64,000 nucleotides of DNA from Devosia subaequoris (lineage in GTDB: Bacteria > Pseudomonadota > Alphaproteobacteria > Rhizobiales > Devosiaceae), in the NCBI RefSeq assembly GCF_014197055.1, contig NZ_JACIEW010000003.1, forward strand, positions 62,001 to 126,000. The letters run 5' to 3'. The translations under genes and the position numbers were made by a program. Every line of letters begins with the position of its first letter. Within the stretch, counting starts at the first letter, position 1. Shown piece by piece: positions 45,334-54,545 of this stretch. A model generated the notes under the pieces. That model was not told the DNA's origin and searched no databases. It worked only from the letters and a program-made list of their open reading frames with translations.

Positions 45334-46227
45334 CTACTCCGCGGCAGCCTTCTTCGGCTGCACCGCCTGCGTATAGGCATCAATCAGCGTGCGGCAGGCC
45401 TCGCCCGGGGTAAACCGGTACTCCCCGATTTCCGAAACCGGCGTCACTTCTGCGGCAGTCCCGGTCAGGAAGCACTCATCGAACTGGCCCAGTTCCTCGG
45501 GCTTGATATGCCGCTCGGTCACGGTAAACCCATGCTCCTTGGCAAGACCAATCAGCGTCTGGCGGGTAATGCCGTTCAGGATGCAATCGGGCGTCGGCGT
45601 CGTGATCTCCTTGCCCTCGATAAAGAACACGTTCGCGCCCGTGGCTTCCGCCACATAGCCGCGATAATCCAGCATCAGCGCATCGGCATAACCGTTGGCC
45701 ATGGCCGCGTCTTTCGACAGCGTACAGATCATGTAGAGCCCAGCCGCCTTGGCCGAACACGGAATAGTTTCCGGACTCGGGCGTTTCCACTTGCTCCATT
45801 CCAGGCGAATGCCCTTGAGCTTCTCCTCAACCGAAAAATAGCTCGGCCACACCCAGGCCGCGATCGCCACATGGATGGTGTTGTTGCGCGCCGGCACCGA
45901 GAGTTCTTCCGAACCGCGCCAGGCCACGGGCCGCACATAGGCGTCGACCAGGTTGTTCTTTTCCAGCACGAGCTGCTTGGCCGCTTCGATCTCCTCGACC
46001 GAATAGGGGAAAGGCTTCATATCCAGTGTGGCGGCAGAGCGGATCAGACGCTCGGTGTGCTCGCGCGATTTGAAAATTTCCCCGCCATAGGCGCGCTCAC
46101 CTTCGAATACGGAGCTGGCATAGTGCAGACCATGCGTCAGCACGTGCACCTTCGCGTCCTTCCAGGGTTTGAGTTCGCCATCAAACCAGATCCAGCCATC
46201 ACGCTGGTCCATAGGCAGGCCTGCCAT
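45334..46227 (-). CDS. ilvE: Branched-chain amino acid aminotransferase
   Basis: A 297-residue fold-type IV PLP enzyme that interconverts branched-chain amino and keto acids. The opening LPMDQRDGWIWFDGELKPW, HYASSVFEGERAYGG, the PLP lysine in PCSAKAAGLYM and AEATGANVFFIEG are all as expected. It is divergent from a MarR gene whose product may control it, by position only. Confidence 0.93.
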   Translation of the reverse strand: MAGLPMDQRDGWIWFDGELKPWKDAKVHVLTHGLHYASSVFEGERAYGGEIFKSREHTERLIRSAATLDMKPFPYSVEEIEAAKQLVLEKNNLVDAYVRPVAWRGSEELSVPARNNTIHVAIAAWVWPSYFSVEEKLKGIRLEWSKWKRPSPETIPCSAKAAGLYMICTLSKDAAMANGYADALMLDYRGYVAEATGANVFFIEGKEITTPTPDCILNGITRQTLIGLAKEHGFTVTERHIKPEELGQFDECFLTGTAAEVTPVSEIGEYRFTPGEACRTLIDAYTQAVQPKKAAAE

Positions 46228-46363
46228 TGTTCCTCTCCGAAAAATAAGACTCGCGCCGTTCTTCCTGAACGCGCCTTTTGCTCAATCATGCATCAGGGTC
46301 AAACCCTTGGCAAACCGGAACGGCTCTGGAATAAGTCAAAGCTGTGGTGCCGATGGAGGAACA

Positions 46364-46879
46364 ATGCCAGCGGATCGAAAAAATGTCAACAAGGCTGACA
46401 TAAATTCTCTGGCCGATCAGGCACACTTGCCGCTCGACATCATGGGGCTATTTTTCTTTGCCTATCGCGACTTCACCGGCGATGCCGATGCCCTGCTCGA
46501 ACGTCAGGGTTTTGGCCGCGCCCATCACCGCGTGCTTTATTTCGTCAATCTCCGCCCCGGCATGCCGGTGGCCGACCTGCTCGACATCCTGAAAATCACC
46601 AAGCAGAGCCTGGCGCGCGTGCTGCGCCAATTGATCGACAATGGCTATATCGAGCAGCGCACCGGCCATTCAGACCGGCGCCAGCGCCTGCTACACGCCA
46701 CTGACAAGGGCCGCGAATTCTTCGCGAAGCTGTCTGAAACCCAGGCCAGCCGGATCGACGCCTCGATCAACGCTCTGTCCCCTGAAGCCGCCAATATGGT
46801 CCGCCGCTTTCTCGTCGGCATGGTCGATCCCACCGACCGCGCTGTGCTCGATCGGCTCAATCTCACCAGAAAACTCTAG
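46364..46879 (+). CDS. MarR-family regulator, possibly PetP-like
   Basis: A 171-residue winged-helix regulator: MPVADLLDILKITKQSLARVLRQLIDNGYIEQ and the wing RTGHSDRRQRLLHATDKG. Location next to ilvE recalls petP of Rhodobacter, which is near ilvE together with petR; no response-regulator gene follows here. GGAGGAACA precedes ATG 46364. The frame open to 46169 is antisense to ilvE and not coding. Confidence 0.8.
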   Translation: MPADRKNVNKADINSLADQAHLPLDIMGLFFFAYRDFTGDADALLERQGFGRAHHRVLYFVNLRPGMPVADLLDILKITKQSLARVLRQLIDNGYIEQRTGHSDRRQRLLHATDKGREFFAKLSETQASRIDASINALSPEAANMVRRFLVGMVDPTDRAVLDRLNLTRKL

Positions 46880-46888
46880 AAACAGGCG

Positions 46889-47713
46889 TCAGCCGCGCCC
46901 CAGCTCTTCGCTGCGCTTACGGGCGGCATCGACGGCTTTCTCCATCAGCGGCGTCAGTCCGTCATCAGCCATCAGCACGGCCAGCGCCGCCGCCGTCGTG
47001 CCATTGGGCGAGGTTACGTTCTGCCGCAACACGCCCGCCGGGGCCGGATCGGCTTCCATCAGCGCTGCCGCGCCGATCACCGTCTGCCGTGCCAATTGCA
47101 TGGCCACATGTTCGGGCAGCCCCTGCTTGACGCCGGCCGCTGCCAGCGCCTCGACCAGATTGAACACATAGGCCGGGCCCGAACCGGATACCGCCGTTAC
47201 CGCGTCGAGGTCGCTTTCGGCGTCAAACCAGGCCACCTGCCCCGCCCCCGACAGCAACGCATCGGCCGCCCCACGATCGTCCGTACCCACCTCCGGGCCG
47301 GCCACGGCGCCGGTCACGCCCTTGCCGATCTGCGCCGGCGTATTGGGCATGGTGCGCACCACCCGCCCCGTTTCCAGCCCCGCCGACAGCGTCGCAATTG
47401 AAATACCCGCCGCAATGGAGAGCACCAGCGTCTGCGGTCCAACGGCCTGCTTGAGCCCGTCCATCACTTCGCCGATGATCTGTGGTTTGACCGCCAGCAC
47501 CAGCACATTGGGCTCCAGCCCCACGGCCTCGGCGTGAATGGTCAGATCATAGTCGGATGCCAGCGCCTTGGCCGCATCGCTCGGCGCCGGATCGACCAGC
47601 ACCAGATTGCTCCCCGGCAGCCCGGCTTCGAGCCAGCCGCGCGCCATCGCCATGCCCATCTTGCCGGCGCCAACCAGCATGACGGGACCCAAAGTCCGCA
47701 GATTTGCGCTCAT
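46889..47713 (-). CDS. proC: Pyrroline-5-carboxylate reductase
   Basis: A 274-residue enzyme that makes proline from pyrroline-5-carboxylate with NAD(P)H. Rossmann motif VMLVGAGKMGMAMARGW, the TMPNTPAQIGKGVTG stretch and SGSGPAYVFNLVEALA are all clear. The start overlaps the YbjN gene stop by one base (TAATG), so translation is coupled. Confidence 0.95.
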   Translation of the reverse strand: MSANLRTLGPVMLVGAGKMGMAMARGWLEAGLPGSNLVLVDPAPSDAAKALASDYDLTIHAEAVGLEPNVLVLAVKPQIIGEVMDGLKQAVGPQTLVLSIAAGISIATLSAGLETGRVVRTMPNTPAQIGKGVTGAVAGPEVGTDDRGAADALLSGAGQVAWFDAESDLDAVTAVSGSGPAYVFNLVEALAAAGVKQGLPEHVAMQLARQTVIGAAALMEADPAPAGVLRQNVTSPNGTTAAALAVLMADDGLTPLMEKAVDAARKRSEELGRG

Positions 47714-48213
47714 TATGCTTCGCCTACTGTCTCGAACATCACATGGCTCAGTGCATCGGCGGCCGACTTCCCGGCCCACACGACGAACTGGAACGCCTGA
47801 TAGTAGAGATCGCAACTATCGGTAGCGGAACGCAGCAGCGCCTCACATTGTTGCGGCGAAACATCGGCCCCGCCCGTCAGCAGGTGCGAATTGCGGAACA
47901 GGACCACGCCTTCCTTCTGCCAGATGTCGAAATGGCCGATCCAGAGCTGCTCATTGATCAGGCTGATCAGTTGCTTGATTTCGGCCCGCCGCCCCTCTGG
48001 CGCCTTGAGATCGAAAGCGCAGGCGATATGCAGGCTTTCCAGATCTTCCATCCAGTTGAACGAGACGTGATAATCGCTCCACCCCCCGCGCACGGAAATG
48101 GAAATCTCGTCGGCATCCTGCCGCTCGAAATTCCAGTCGTTGATCGAGGCGATGTGCTCGACAAGGTCCACCGGATGGGAGACGCGGTCGGGCTCATATT
48201 CAATCAGGGACAT
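47713..48213 (-). CDS. YbjN-domain protein
   Basis: A 166-residue protein of the YbjN fold, related to type III secretion chaperones. Conserved features are VSFNWMEDLESLHIACAFD and EQLWIGHFDIWQKEGVVLFRNS. The role is unclear; in Enterobacteria YbjN affects stress and motility. Start 48213 follows AAGGACGGAC. It precedes proC, as in other rhizobia. Confidence 0.88.
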   Translation of the reverse strand: MSLIEYEPDRVSHPVDLVEHIASINDWNFERQDADEISISVRGGWSDYHVSFNWMEDLESLHIACAFDLKAPEGRRAEIKQLISLINEQLWIGHFDIWQKEGVVLFRNSHLLTGGADVSPQQCEALLRSATDSCDLYYQAFQFVVWAGKSAADALSHVMFETVGEA

Positions 48214-48512
48214 ATAGATCGTCCGTCCTTGGAAGGCGTTTTCGTCCACGCAGCCCTTGGGCCACCACTCTTGGGGTACGCTTGGAGAACAACACCGCCA
48301 ACGCGACGGCCTCAAGAATCGTCCTCCATGTCTGAACCCTACACTGCGTCTCTGATTCAGGGGACGCGACGGGATCGGAGAACACCATTCTCTTGTGGAT
48401 GATGATCGGACCGTTATGGTTAACGAGCCGTTAAAACGCCCGGCCAGCCTGTCTCGAAACGGTGCTTTTCAACAAGCACAAGCCGCGCCGCAGCAAAGCG
48501 AGGAACGAGCCC

Positions 48513-49238
48513 CTACCCCAGGCTCTCCGGCCCCGCCCAGCCGAACCGGATCGCATCGCCCCAGCCGGCAAAACCATTCTCCTTGGCCAGCCGCGCGGCG
48601 GCCTCGGTGTCGTAGGGCACCGAAATCAGCGCCGTCTGCCACTTGCCCAGCCGCCGCTCGACAATGGCGTAATGCGCGTCGGGTGAACCGCGCACCATCT
48701 GCATCCCCACCGATCCGGGATTGACCAGCAACCGCCCGTCACTCAGCCGCAGTGTGCGCGCAATATGGGTGTGCCCGCACAGGATCACCGGCTGGTCCAG
48801 CCCCACAGCCTCGCGCTCCACCTCGGCCTCCGAGGGCAAAACCGTGTTCCGTCCATCAAAGAAATTGTCGAGCCAGGGCTTTTCGTCACTGCTCGGCGTG
48901 CCGTGGCACATGAACACCGCATCGCCCAGCTTGGCCGTCGCCGGCAGGCCCGCCAGCCACCCCATCTGGTGCGCGCTCATTTGGGCTCGCGCAAATTCGT
49001 CCACCGACCACGGCTCGTGCCGCAGCGAGGGGTCCACCACCCAGCGATCATGATTGCCGCGAATGGCGGTGGCGCCGAGCGCCATCACCCGCTCGGCCGC
49101 CCCCGCCGGATCGATCGGTCCGCTCACATGGTCGCCCAGGCACACAATCGCCTCGACCCCATGCCGCTCGATATCCTGCAGCACGGCGTCCAGCGCCGGC
49201 ACATTGCCATGAATATCGGAAAGAACCGCGATCCGCAT
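48513..49238 (-). CDS. Metallophosphoesterase
   Basis: A 241-residue calcineurin-like phosphoesterase: metal-binding DIHGN (residues 8-12), GDHVSG, GNHDRW, the His in MCHGTPS and GHTHIA, then VNPGSVG. All motifs are intact, so activity is likely. The YfcE/MJ0936-like form acts on cyclic or phospho-diesters in vitro; the natural substrate is unknown. Confidence 0.9.
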   Translation of the reverse strand: MRIAVLSDIHGNVPALDAVLQDIERHGVEAIVCLGDHVSGPIDPAGAAERVMALGATAIRGNHDRWVVDPSLRHEPWSVDEFARAQMSAHQMGWLAGLPATAKLGDAVFMCHGTPSSDEKPWLDNFFDGRNTVLPSEAEVEREAVGLDQPVILCGHTHIARTLRLSDGRLLVNPGSVGMQMVRGSPDAHYAIVERRLGKWQTALISVPYDTEAAARLAKENGFAGWGDAIRFGWAGPESLG

Positions 49239-49250
49239 CGCCTGGCCCGC

Positions 49251-49502
49251 CTAGCTGGCCGGCTTATCGCCACGCAGCGCCGCCAGCTCCTTGCGCAGCG
49301 CCTCGATTTCCTCGCCCTGCACCTGCACCAGCTCGCGCAGCGCATCGAAATCCTCGCGCTTGACCAGGTCCATGTCATTGACGATCCGCGTCGCCTGGGA
49401 TTTGACGACGGTCTCCACCTCCCGCCGCACCCCATCGGCCACCCCGGCCGCCTCATTCATCACCCGGCCCAACCCGTCAAAAATCTTGTTGTTCTGGTTC
49501 AT
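49251..49502 (-). CDS. ubiK: Ubiquinone biosynthesis accessory factor UbiK family
   Basis: An 83-residue coiled-coil protein (BMFP/YqiC family) with MNEAAGVADGVRREVETVVK and VKREDFDALRELVQVQGEE. UbiK assists the UbiJ/lipid step of ubiquinone synthesis. It lies 12 bases before the phosphoesterase gene on the same strand. In related genomes it stands near lgt; here the inserted reductase/merA remnant separates them. Confidence 0.88.
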   Translation of the reverse strand: MNQNNKIFDGLGRVMNEAAGVADGVRREVETVVKSQATRIVNDMDLVKREDFDALRELVQVQGEEIEALRKELAALRGDKPAS

Positions 49503-49819
49503 GGCACGGCTCCGTGTCGTGGAAAATTCCTGTTCCCCGATATGTAAGCGATGGACCGGGGAATGACCAGTGCGGCGGATTGGTGCGGGGAGGATTGGGG
49601 TGGTTTTCTGATGGTCTACTACTTAAGCCGCCAGCCAGGAAAGCAGACATCCTGCGGTTGGCGAATTCAGGGCCATCAGCGGTCCGACCGTTTAAGATGT
49701 CACCGTGCCGAGGACCGAACCCGTCTACCTTTGGGGCGGCATAGGGTCCGCGCTCAGTCTATTTTTTTGACAATGGGTTGCGACGAGCGCGCCTTCGCGC
49801 TGCTCTAGTGGGAAGTCTG
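49503..49819. other. Non-coding border of the inserted reductase segment
   Basis: 317 bases with no credible gene. Codon use and base composition are mixed. It contains the ubiK promoter region and, at 49787-49804, a GAGCGCGC/GCGCTGCTC hairpin just after the reductase stop, without a T tract. No insertion-sequence ends were found. Confidence 0.5.
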
Positions 49820-51166
49820 TCAAAGCGTCGACGAGATGTCAGACGCCCCGGTGGGATAGGCGAACATCGTGTCCTTGAGTTGGTCCGCCGTCAGCCCGTG
49901 CCGCACGGCCAAGGTGAAGACATTGATGACCTCGTCGGCGTGCGGTCCTAGCAGGTGCGCGCCCAGGACGCGCTCGCTGCCTTCCTCCACCAGAACCTTG
50001 TAACCCGAGACGGATTCCGCCTGTTGGCGCGTCGAAAACCAGCCGGGCGTCCGATTACACTGCACGCGGAACTTCAGCCCCCGTTCATGAGCTTCGGATT
50101 CGTCCAGCCCAACTCGGGCAAGGGGCGGCAGGGTGAACGCGACCGAAGGAACGCCCTTGTAGTTCGGCGTGCTGTGATTGCCTTCCAGCAGGTTCGCCAC
50201 AACCACCTTGCCGTCGTGATTGGACACGGGGGTAAGCGGCGGGCCCATCTGGGCAGTGTCGCCAGCGGCATAGACGGCCGGGTTCGACGTGCTTTGCAGG
50301 TATTCGTTGAGGGCCAGCTTGCCGTCCCGCAGTTCTACCCCACCAGCCTCAAGGTCGAGCGGCTCGAAGTTGGGCTTCCGGCCAGCGGCATGCACAACCA
50401 TGTCCGCTTCGAAGGTCTCAGAGCCGCCGCCGCTGGCTGCAGTGATGCGAAAGGTATCGCCGGTCTTCTCGATACGCTTGACCTCGGTGCCGGTGTGCAG
50501 GGTCACGCCGATCTCTTCGTACTTCTCCATCAGCCATCCGACCAGGTCCGGATCGAAGCCCTTGAGCATCCGGTCGCCGTGCTGGAGGATCGTGACCTCG
50601 GCCCCGGCTCGCGCGGCGATATGGGAGAACTCGGCGGCGATGTAGCCTCCGCCGACCAGTATGATCCGGCGCGGCAGGTCTTCCATTTCAAGGAAGCCCT
50701 CGTTGTCGATCAGGTGCTCCTCGCCGGGGATGCCCAGCTTCATCGGCTCTGCCCCGGTCGCCAGAACGATGTGCCTGGCCTCCAGTGTTTCGCCATCGAC
50801 CTCAACAGCATTCGAGCCAACGAACCGGGCCCGCCCGTGGAAGGTCGCGATGCCGCTGTCGGAGAAGCTCTTCTCCTTCTTGTCCGGCACTGGGTCTGTG
50901 AAGCCGCGCTTGAACTCCAGCAGTTCGCGCCAGTCGATCCGCACGTCGCCCTCGACTCCCTTGCCGTGCATCCGGCGGGCGTGGTCGGCGGCAGAGGTGC
51001 CCCCGATCAGCATCTTCTTGGGATCGCAGCCGCGAAGCGCACAGGTGCCGCCATAGGGTCGGAAATCGGTTACCGCAACGCTTCGGCCCGTGGCGCTGAC
51101 GCGCTTTGCCACGGTGGTCGCAGCGGTTCCGCTGCCGATGACGATCACGTCGTAAGTTTTGGCCAT
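49820..51166 (-). CDS. Flavin disulfide reductase, mercuric reductase/lipoamide dehydrogenase type
   Basis: A 448-residue class I pyridine nucleotide-disulfide oxidoreductase. It has IVIGSGTAATTVAKRVSATG, the redox-active GGTCALRGCDPKK (Cys-x4-Cys), NAD-binding ILVGGGYIAAEFSHIAARAG and VYAAGDTAQMG. The usual C-terminal HPT-E pair is altered to YPTGASD, so the active-site base that classical members use is missing. It lacks the MerA C-terminal Cys pair. A merA-like fragment on the same strand just upstream suggests descent from a mercury-resistance region. Confidence 0.85.
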   Translation of the reverse strand: MAKTYDVIVIGSGTAATTVAKRVSATGRSVAVTDFRPYGGTCALRGCDPKKMLIGGTSAADHARRMHGKGVEGDVRIDWRELLEFKRGFTDPVPDKKEKSFSDSGIATFHGRARFVGSNAVEVDGETLEARHIVLATGAEPMKLGIPGEEHLIDNEGFLEMEDLPRRIILVGGGYIAAEFSHIAARAGAEVTILQHGDRMLKGFDPDLVGWLMEKYEEIGVTLHTGTEVKRIEKTGDTFRITAASGGGSETFEADMVVHAAGRKPNFEPLDLEAGGVELRDGKLALNEYLQSTSNPAVYAAGDTAQMGPPLTPVSNHDGKVVVANLLEGNHSTPNYKGVPSVAFTLPPLARVGLDESEAHERGLKFRVQCNRTPGWFSTRQQAESVSGYKVLVEEGSERVLGAHLLGPHADEVINVFTLAVRHGLTADQLKDTMFAYPTGASDISSTL

Positions 51167-51299
51167 TAGAATCCCTGAACCCGGCCGCCCTCACAAAAAG
51201 CTTTCGCCTCCTGTCTCTCCAGACAGATAGCTACAATTCCGAGAGGGCGCCGCCGGCTTGATTTAGTTCTGTGCTGTTCATCGAACGACATTATGTCCC

Positions 51300-51520
51300 G
51301 CAGGTTCCGTAGCGCCCAAGGCATTGAGGTATTGTCGTAGCACTCGTTGCCGTTAGCGACAGCGTTGCGGGCCGCGATCTTGGCGCAGTTGCAGCCATGA
51401 AACAAACTGCTCGCGGTCGGTGACGTCACTCGCGACATAGACGCCGTCGCGCGAGGTCTGCATGTCCCGCCCTACGAAGATCCTGCCACGTCCGTAGACG
51501 CACGCGCCTCGGGACACGTC
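51300..51520 (-). pseudogene. Broken merA-like fragment
   Basis: On the minus strand one frame reads GRIFVGRDMQTSRDGVYVAS and DVTDREQFV, then a frameshift near 51405 and continues AKIAARNAVANGNECYDNTS followed by MPWA. This is the end of the NAD/FAD domain and start of the dimerisation domain of a MerA-type reductase (expected: AGDVTD.EQFV...AA.NA..G....YDNT.MP). An in-frame stop lies just upstream of it, and the C-terminal rest is gone. Confidence 0.6.
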
Positions 51521-51744
51521 CTATGCAAAACCGCAGGTCACCAGGACCGTCCGGCCCTTCGGCATCCCCGACGCATCGCGGAACGCTCTTTGATTTTGTC
51601 GCGGAACCGAAAACGGTCCTTCCCGTCCATCAGCCCACCCCCTCCGTCCATACGCGCCTTGAACCGCCGCCCGCATCGGGTTACGGCACTCACGGTGCTG
51701 CCATAATCGAACGGCATGCCGGTCGGCCTCACGGAGACAGAGCC

Positions 51745-52569
51745 TTGCCCTTCCCCAATATCGACCCCATTGCCATTGCCATCGGCCCTATCGCCATTCG
51801 CTGGTATGCGCTGGCCTATTTGTTCGGGGTCATTCTGGGCGCGGGCTATGGCTATCTGCTGTTGCGCAATCAGCGCCTCTGGCATCGCGGCGCGCCGCCC
51901 TTCAAGGCCAGCGACATCTGGGATTTCGCCTTCTGGGCCATGCTCGCCATCGTCATCGGCGGGCGCGTCGGCTATGTGCTGTTCTACAACCTGCCCTATT
52001 ATCTGGAAAATCCGGCCCAGATCATCAACACGCTCGATGGCGGCATGTCCTATCATGGCGGCATGCTCGGCCTGATGCTGGCGGCGATACTGTTTACCCG
52101 CTCCAAGGACGGCAACTGGCTCTCCAGCCTCGACCTGCTCGGCGCCGTCGCCACCATCGGCATCCTGCTCGGGCGCCTGGCCAATTTCATCAATGCCGAG
52201 CTCTATGGCGCCCCTACTACCGTGCCCTGGGGCGTGGTCTTCCCCACCGATCCACTGCAATTGGCCCGGCATCCCAGCCAGCTCTACGAAGCCGCGCTCG
52301 AGGGCCTCTTGCTCTTCCTCGTTATTCGCGTCGCCACTCATGTGTTCTACGCGCTGCGCAAGCCCGGTCTGGTCGCCGGCATCTTCGCCATCGGCTACGC
52401 GCTCTCGCGTATTGCCGTCGAATTCGTCCGCCTGCCCGATGCGCAGCTTGGCTATCTTTATGGCGGCTGGCTCACCATGGGCCAGGTGCTCAGCCTCCCC
52501 ATACTCCTCGGCGGCCTGATCCTTGTCATCTATGCGGCCACCCGCCGCGAAAACCCGTTGCGTCCATGA
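51745..52569 (+). CDS. lgt: Prolipoprotein diacylglyceryl transferase
   Basis: A 274-residue membrane enzyme that adds diacylglycerol to the lipobox Cys of lipoproteins. Signature GRLANFINAELYG, with SYHGGMLGLML and the final REN region, and about seven membrane helices. The start is probably TTG 51745 with GGAG eight bases upstream; the long frame back to 51523 runs through the mer remnant. It overlaps the next gene by four bases. Confidence 0.92.
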   Translation: MPFPNIDPIAIAIGPIAIRWYALAYLFGVILGAGYGYLLLRNQRLWHRGAPPFKASDIWDFAFWAMLAIVIGGRVGYVLFYNLPYYLENPAQIINTLDGGMSYHGGMLGLMLAAILFTRSKDGNWLSSLDLLGAVATIGILLGRLANFINAELYGAPTTVPWGVVFPTDPLQLARHPSQLYEAALEGLLLFLVIRVATHVFYALRKPGLVAGIFAIGYALSRIAVEFVRLPDAQLGYLYGGWLTMGQVLSLPILLGGLILVIYAATRRENPLRP

Positions 52570-53669
52570 TTGAAAAACCCACCCAAACCAAGCTCGACAG
52601 CCTGACGCTGGAACAGCAGATCGATTTGCAGATCGCCACTTCCGGCCCGATCTCGGTCGCCACCTATATGGGCCTCTGCCTTACCCACCCGTCCAAGGGC
52701 TATTACCGCGCTACCGAACCGCTCGGCGCCAAGGGCGATTTCGTCACCGCCCCGGAAATCAGCCAGATGTTCGGCGAATTGATCGGCTTCTGGCTGGTCA
52801 ATCTCTGGCAGCAGATGGACGAGCCCAAAAGCTTCACCCTGCTCGAACTCGGTCCCGGCCGCGGCACGCTGATGGCCGATATCCTGCGCGTCGCCTGCCG
52901 CGCCCCCGGCTTTCGCGACGCCTTGCAGCTTCGCCTCTTTGAAACCAGCCCGGTGCTGATGGCCGAGCAAAAGGCCAGGCTCGAAGTCTATGACCCGAAA
53001 TGGCTGCAGGATTTCGAGACCTTCGACGAGGGCCCGGTGCTCGTCGTCGCCAATGAGTTTTTCGATGCCCTGCCCATCCGCCAGTTCATCCGCAAGGAAA
53101 ACGGCTGGCACGAGCGCCAAGTGGGCCTCAAGGACGGCAAGCGCGCCTTTGGCCTCTCACCCACGCCCATTCCACCCGCCTCCATGCCCGATGCGGTCGC
53201 CAATGCCGCGCCAGATACCATGCTCGAAGTCTGTTTTGCCGCAGCCGAAGTCCTCACGCGCCTGGGCAAGGTGATCGCCAAGCAGGGCGGGGCCCTGCTC
53301 GCCATCGACTATGGCTATGGCACCACCCAAACAGGCGACACCCTCCAGGCCGTCCGCCGCCACGCTTATGCCGATGTGCTCGAAGCCCCCGGCGAAACCG
53401 ATATTTCCGCCCATGTCGATTTCGGCGCCCTGGGCAATGTCGCCCGCGCCGCCGGTCTCGCCACCCAGCCTTTGGCCACGCAGGGCGAATTCCTCACCCG
53501 TCTCGGCATTGGCGAGCGCGCCGCCGCGCTTTCCGGCGCCAATCCCGGCTCGGCCAGTGACATCCGCACCGCCCATGATCGGCTGGTGGGCTCCGACCAG
53601 ATGGGCACCCTGTTCAAGGCGTTCTGCGCCCACAGCCCCGGCCTGCAACCACCCGGTTTTACCGCATGA
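52566..53669 (+). CDS. Class I SAM-dependent methyltransferase, MidA/NDUFAF7 family
   Basis: A 367-residue protein of the family of mitochondrial NDUFAF7, an arginine methyltransferase for complex I assembly. SAM motif FTLLELGPGRGTLMADIL, then the family block GDFVTAPEISQMFGELIGFW, and VVANEFFDALPIRQF. It starts inside the lgt stop (ATGA) and overlaps pgeF. In bacteria the target protein is unknown. Confidence 0.9.
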   Translation: MIEKPTQTKLDSLTLEQQIDLQIATSGPISVATYMGLCLTHPSKGYYRATEPLGAKGDFVTAPEISQMFGELIGFWLVNLWQQMDEPKSFTLLELGPGRGTLMADILRVACRAPGFRDALQLRLFETSPVLMAEQKARLEVYDPKWLQDFETFDEGPVLVVANEFFDALPIRQFIRKENGWHERQVGLKDGKRAFGLSPTPIPPASMPDAVANAAPDTMLEVCFAAAEVLTRLGKVIAKQGGALLAIDYGYGTTQTGDTLQAVRRHAYADVLEAPGETDISAHVDFGALGNVARAAGLATQPLATQGEFLTRLGIGERAAALSGANPGSASDIRTAHDRLVGSDQMGTLFKAFCAHSPGLQPPGFTA

Positions 53670-54427
53670 ATGTGCCCCACGAACGGACCCCGGCCCTTGC
53701 CGCCATCCCGACGATCCGCCACGGCTTCTTCGGCCGCGCCGGCGGCGTCTCCACCGGCGAACACGCCGGGCTCAATGTCTCGCTCGCCATGGGGGACGAA
53801 CCGGCCCATGTCGAGGCCAATCGCCAGATTGTCGCCGATACCATCGGCCTTGGTCCGCTCAATATTTTGAAGCAGACCCACTCCACCCGCGTCCAGACCC
53901 TCACCGGCCCCATTGCCCCTGGCAGCATCGATGCCGACGCCATGGTCACCGCCACGCCCGGTATAGCGCTGGGCATTCTTACCGCTGACTGCACGCCGAT
54001 CCTGTTTGCCGACCCCGACGCCGGTGTCATCGGCGCCGCCCATGCCGGCTGGCGTGGTGCGGCCGAAGGCATTGCCCTCAACACCATCGCCGCAATGGTC
54101 TCCCTGGGCGCCGAGCCGGCCCGCATCCGCGCCGCCATCGGCCCCACTATCTCCGGCCCCAATTATGAAGTGGGCGACCAGTTCCGGGCCGACCTCCTCG
54201 CCATCAACCCCGACGGCGAACCCTTCTTCACCACGCCCGCAGGCGGCAAGCCGCATTTCGACCTGCCCGGTTTTGTTGAAGCGCAATTGCGCGCGGCGGG
54301 CATCGGTGCGGTGGAGAAACTGGGCATTTGCACCTACGCCGCCCCCGACCGCTATTTCTCGCACCGCTACGCCACCCATCGGCAGACGAAAACCGGCCGC
54401 CAGATCGCTGTCATCGCAATGACATGA
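53666..54427 (+). CDS. pgeF: Peptidoglycan editing factor / polyphenol oxidase-like
   Basis: A 253-residue YfiH/DUF152 (copper- or zinc-binding) protein with HGFFGRAGGVSTGEHAGLNV, LKQTHSTRV, LTADCTPILFAD and AAHAGWRGAAEG, giving the His and Cys metal ligands. Related enzymes hydrolyse misincorporated residues in peptidoglycan precursors or act as purine nucleoside enzymes. It overlaps the methyltransferase gene and closes the lgt operon. Confidence 0.92.
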   Translation: MNVPHERTPALAAIPTIRHGFFGRAGGVSTGEHAGLNVSLAMGDEPAHVEANRQIVADTIGLGPLNILKQTHSTRVQTLTGPIAPGSIDADAMVTATPGIALGILTADCTPILFADPDAGVIGAAHAGWRGAAEGIALNTIAAMVSLGAEPARIRAAIGPTISGPNYEVGDQFRADLLAINPDGEPFFTTPAGGKPHFDLPGFVEAQLRAAGIGAVEKLGICTYAAPDRYFSHRYATHRQTKTGRQIAVIAMT

Positions 54428-54545
54428 GGTTTATTTACCCCTTAGCCCAATGTGGCGTTGTCACGCCGGACACTTGTCGCTAAAGCTGCCCGCGAAACTG
54501 GAAGGTCCCATTCCCTGCGGGACCGGTTGAGACAGGATCGCGCCC

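Noticed and set aside
45262-46398. 378-codon open frame on the plus strand
   Set aside because: Antisense to ilvE and carrying no motif.
48395-48724. Open frame on the plus strand before the phosphoesterase gene
   Set aside because: Mostly antisense to the phosphoesterase end; Pro/Ser-rich with no ribosome site.
49955-51169. 404-codon open frame on the plus strand
   Set aside because: Antisense to the flavin reductase gene, whose motifs are intact.
51523-51744. N-terminal extension of lgt from ATG 51523
   Set aside because: It reads through the mer remnant region, is Pro/Arg-rich and lacks family similarity; TTG 51745 with GGAG gives the normal Lgt start.
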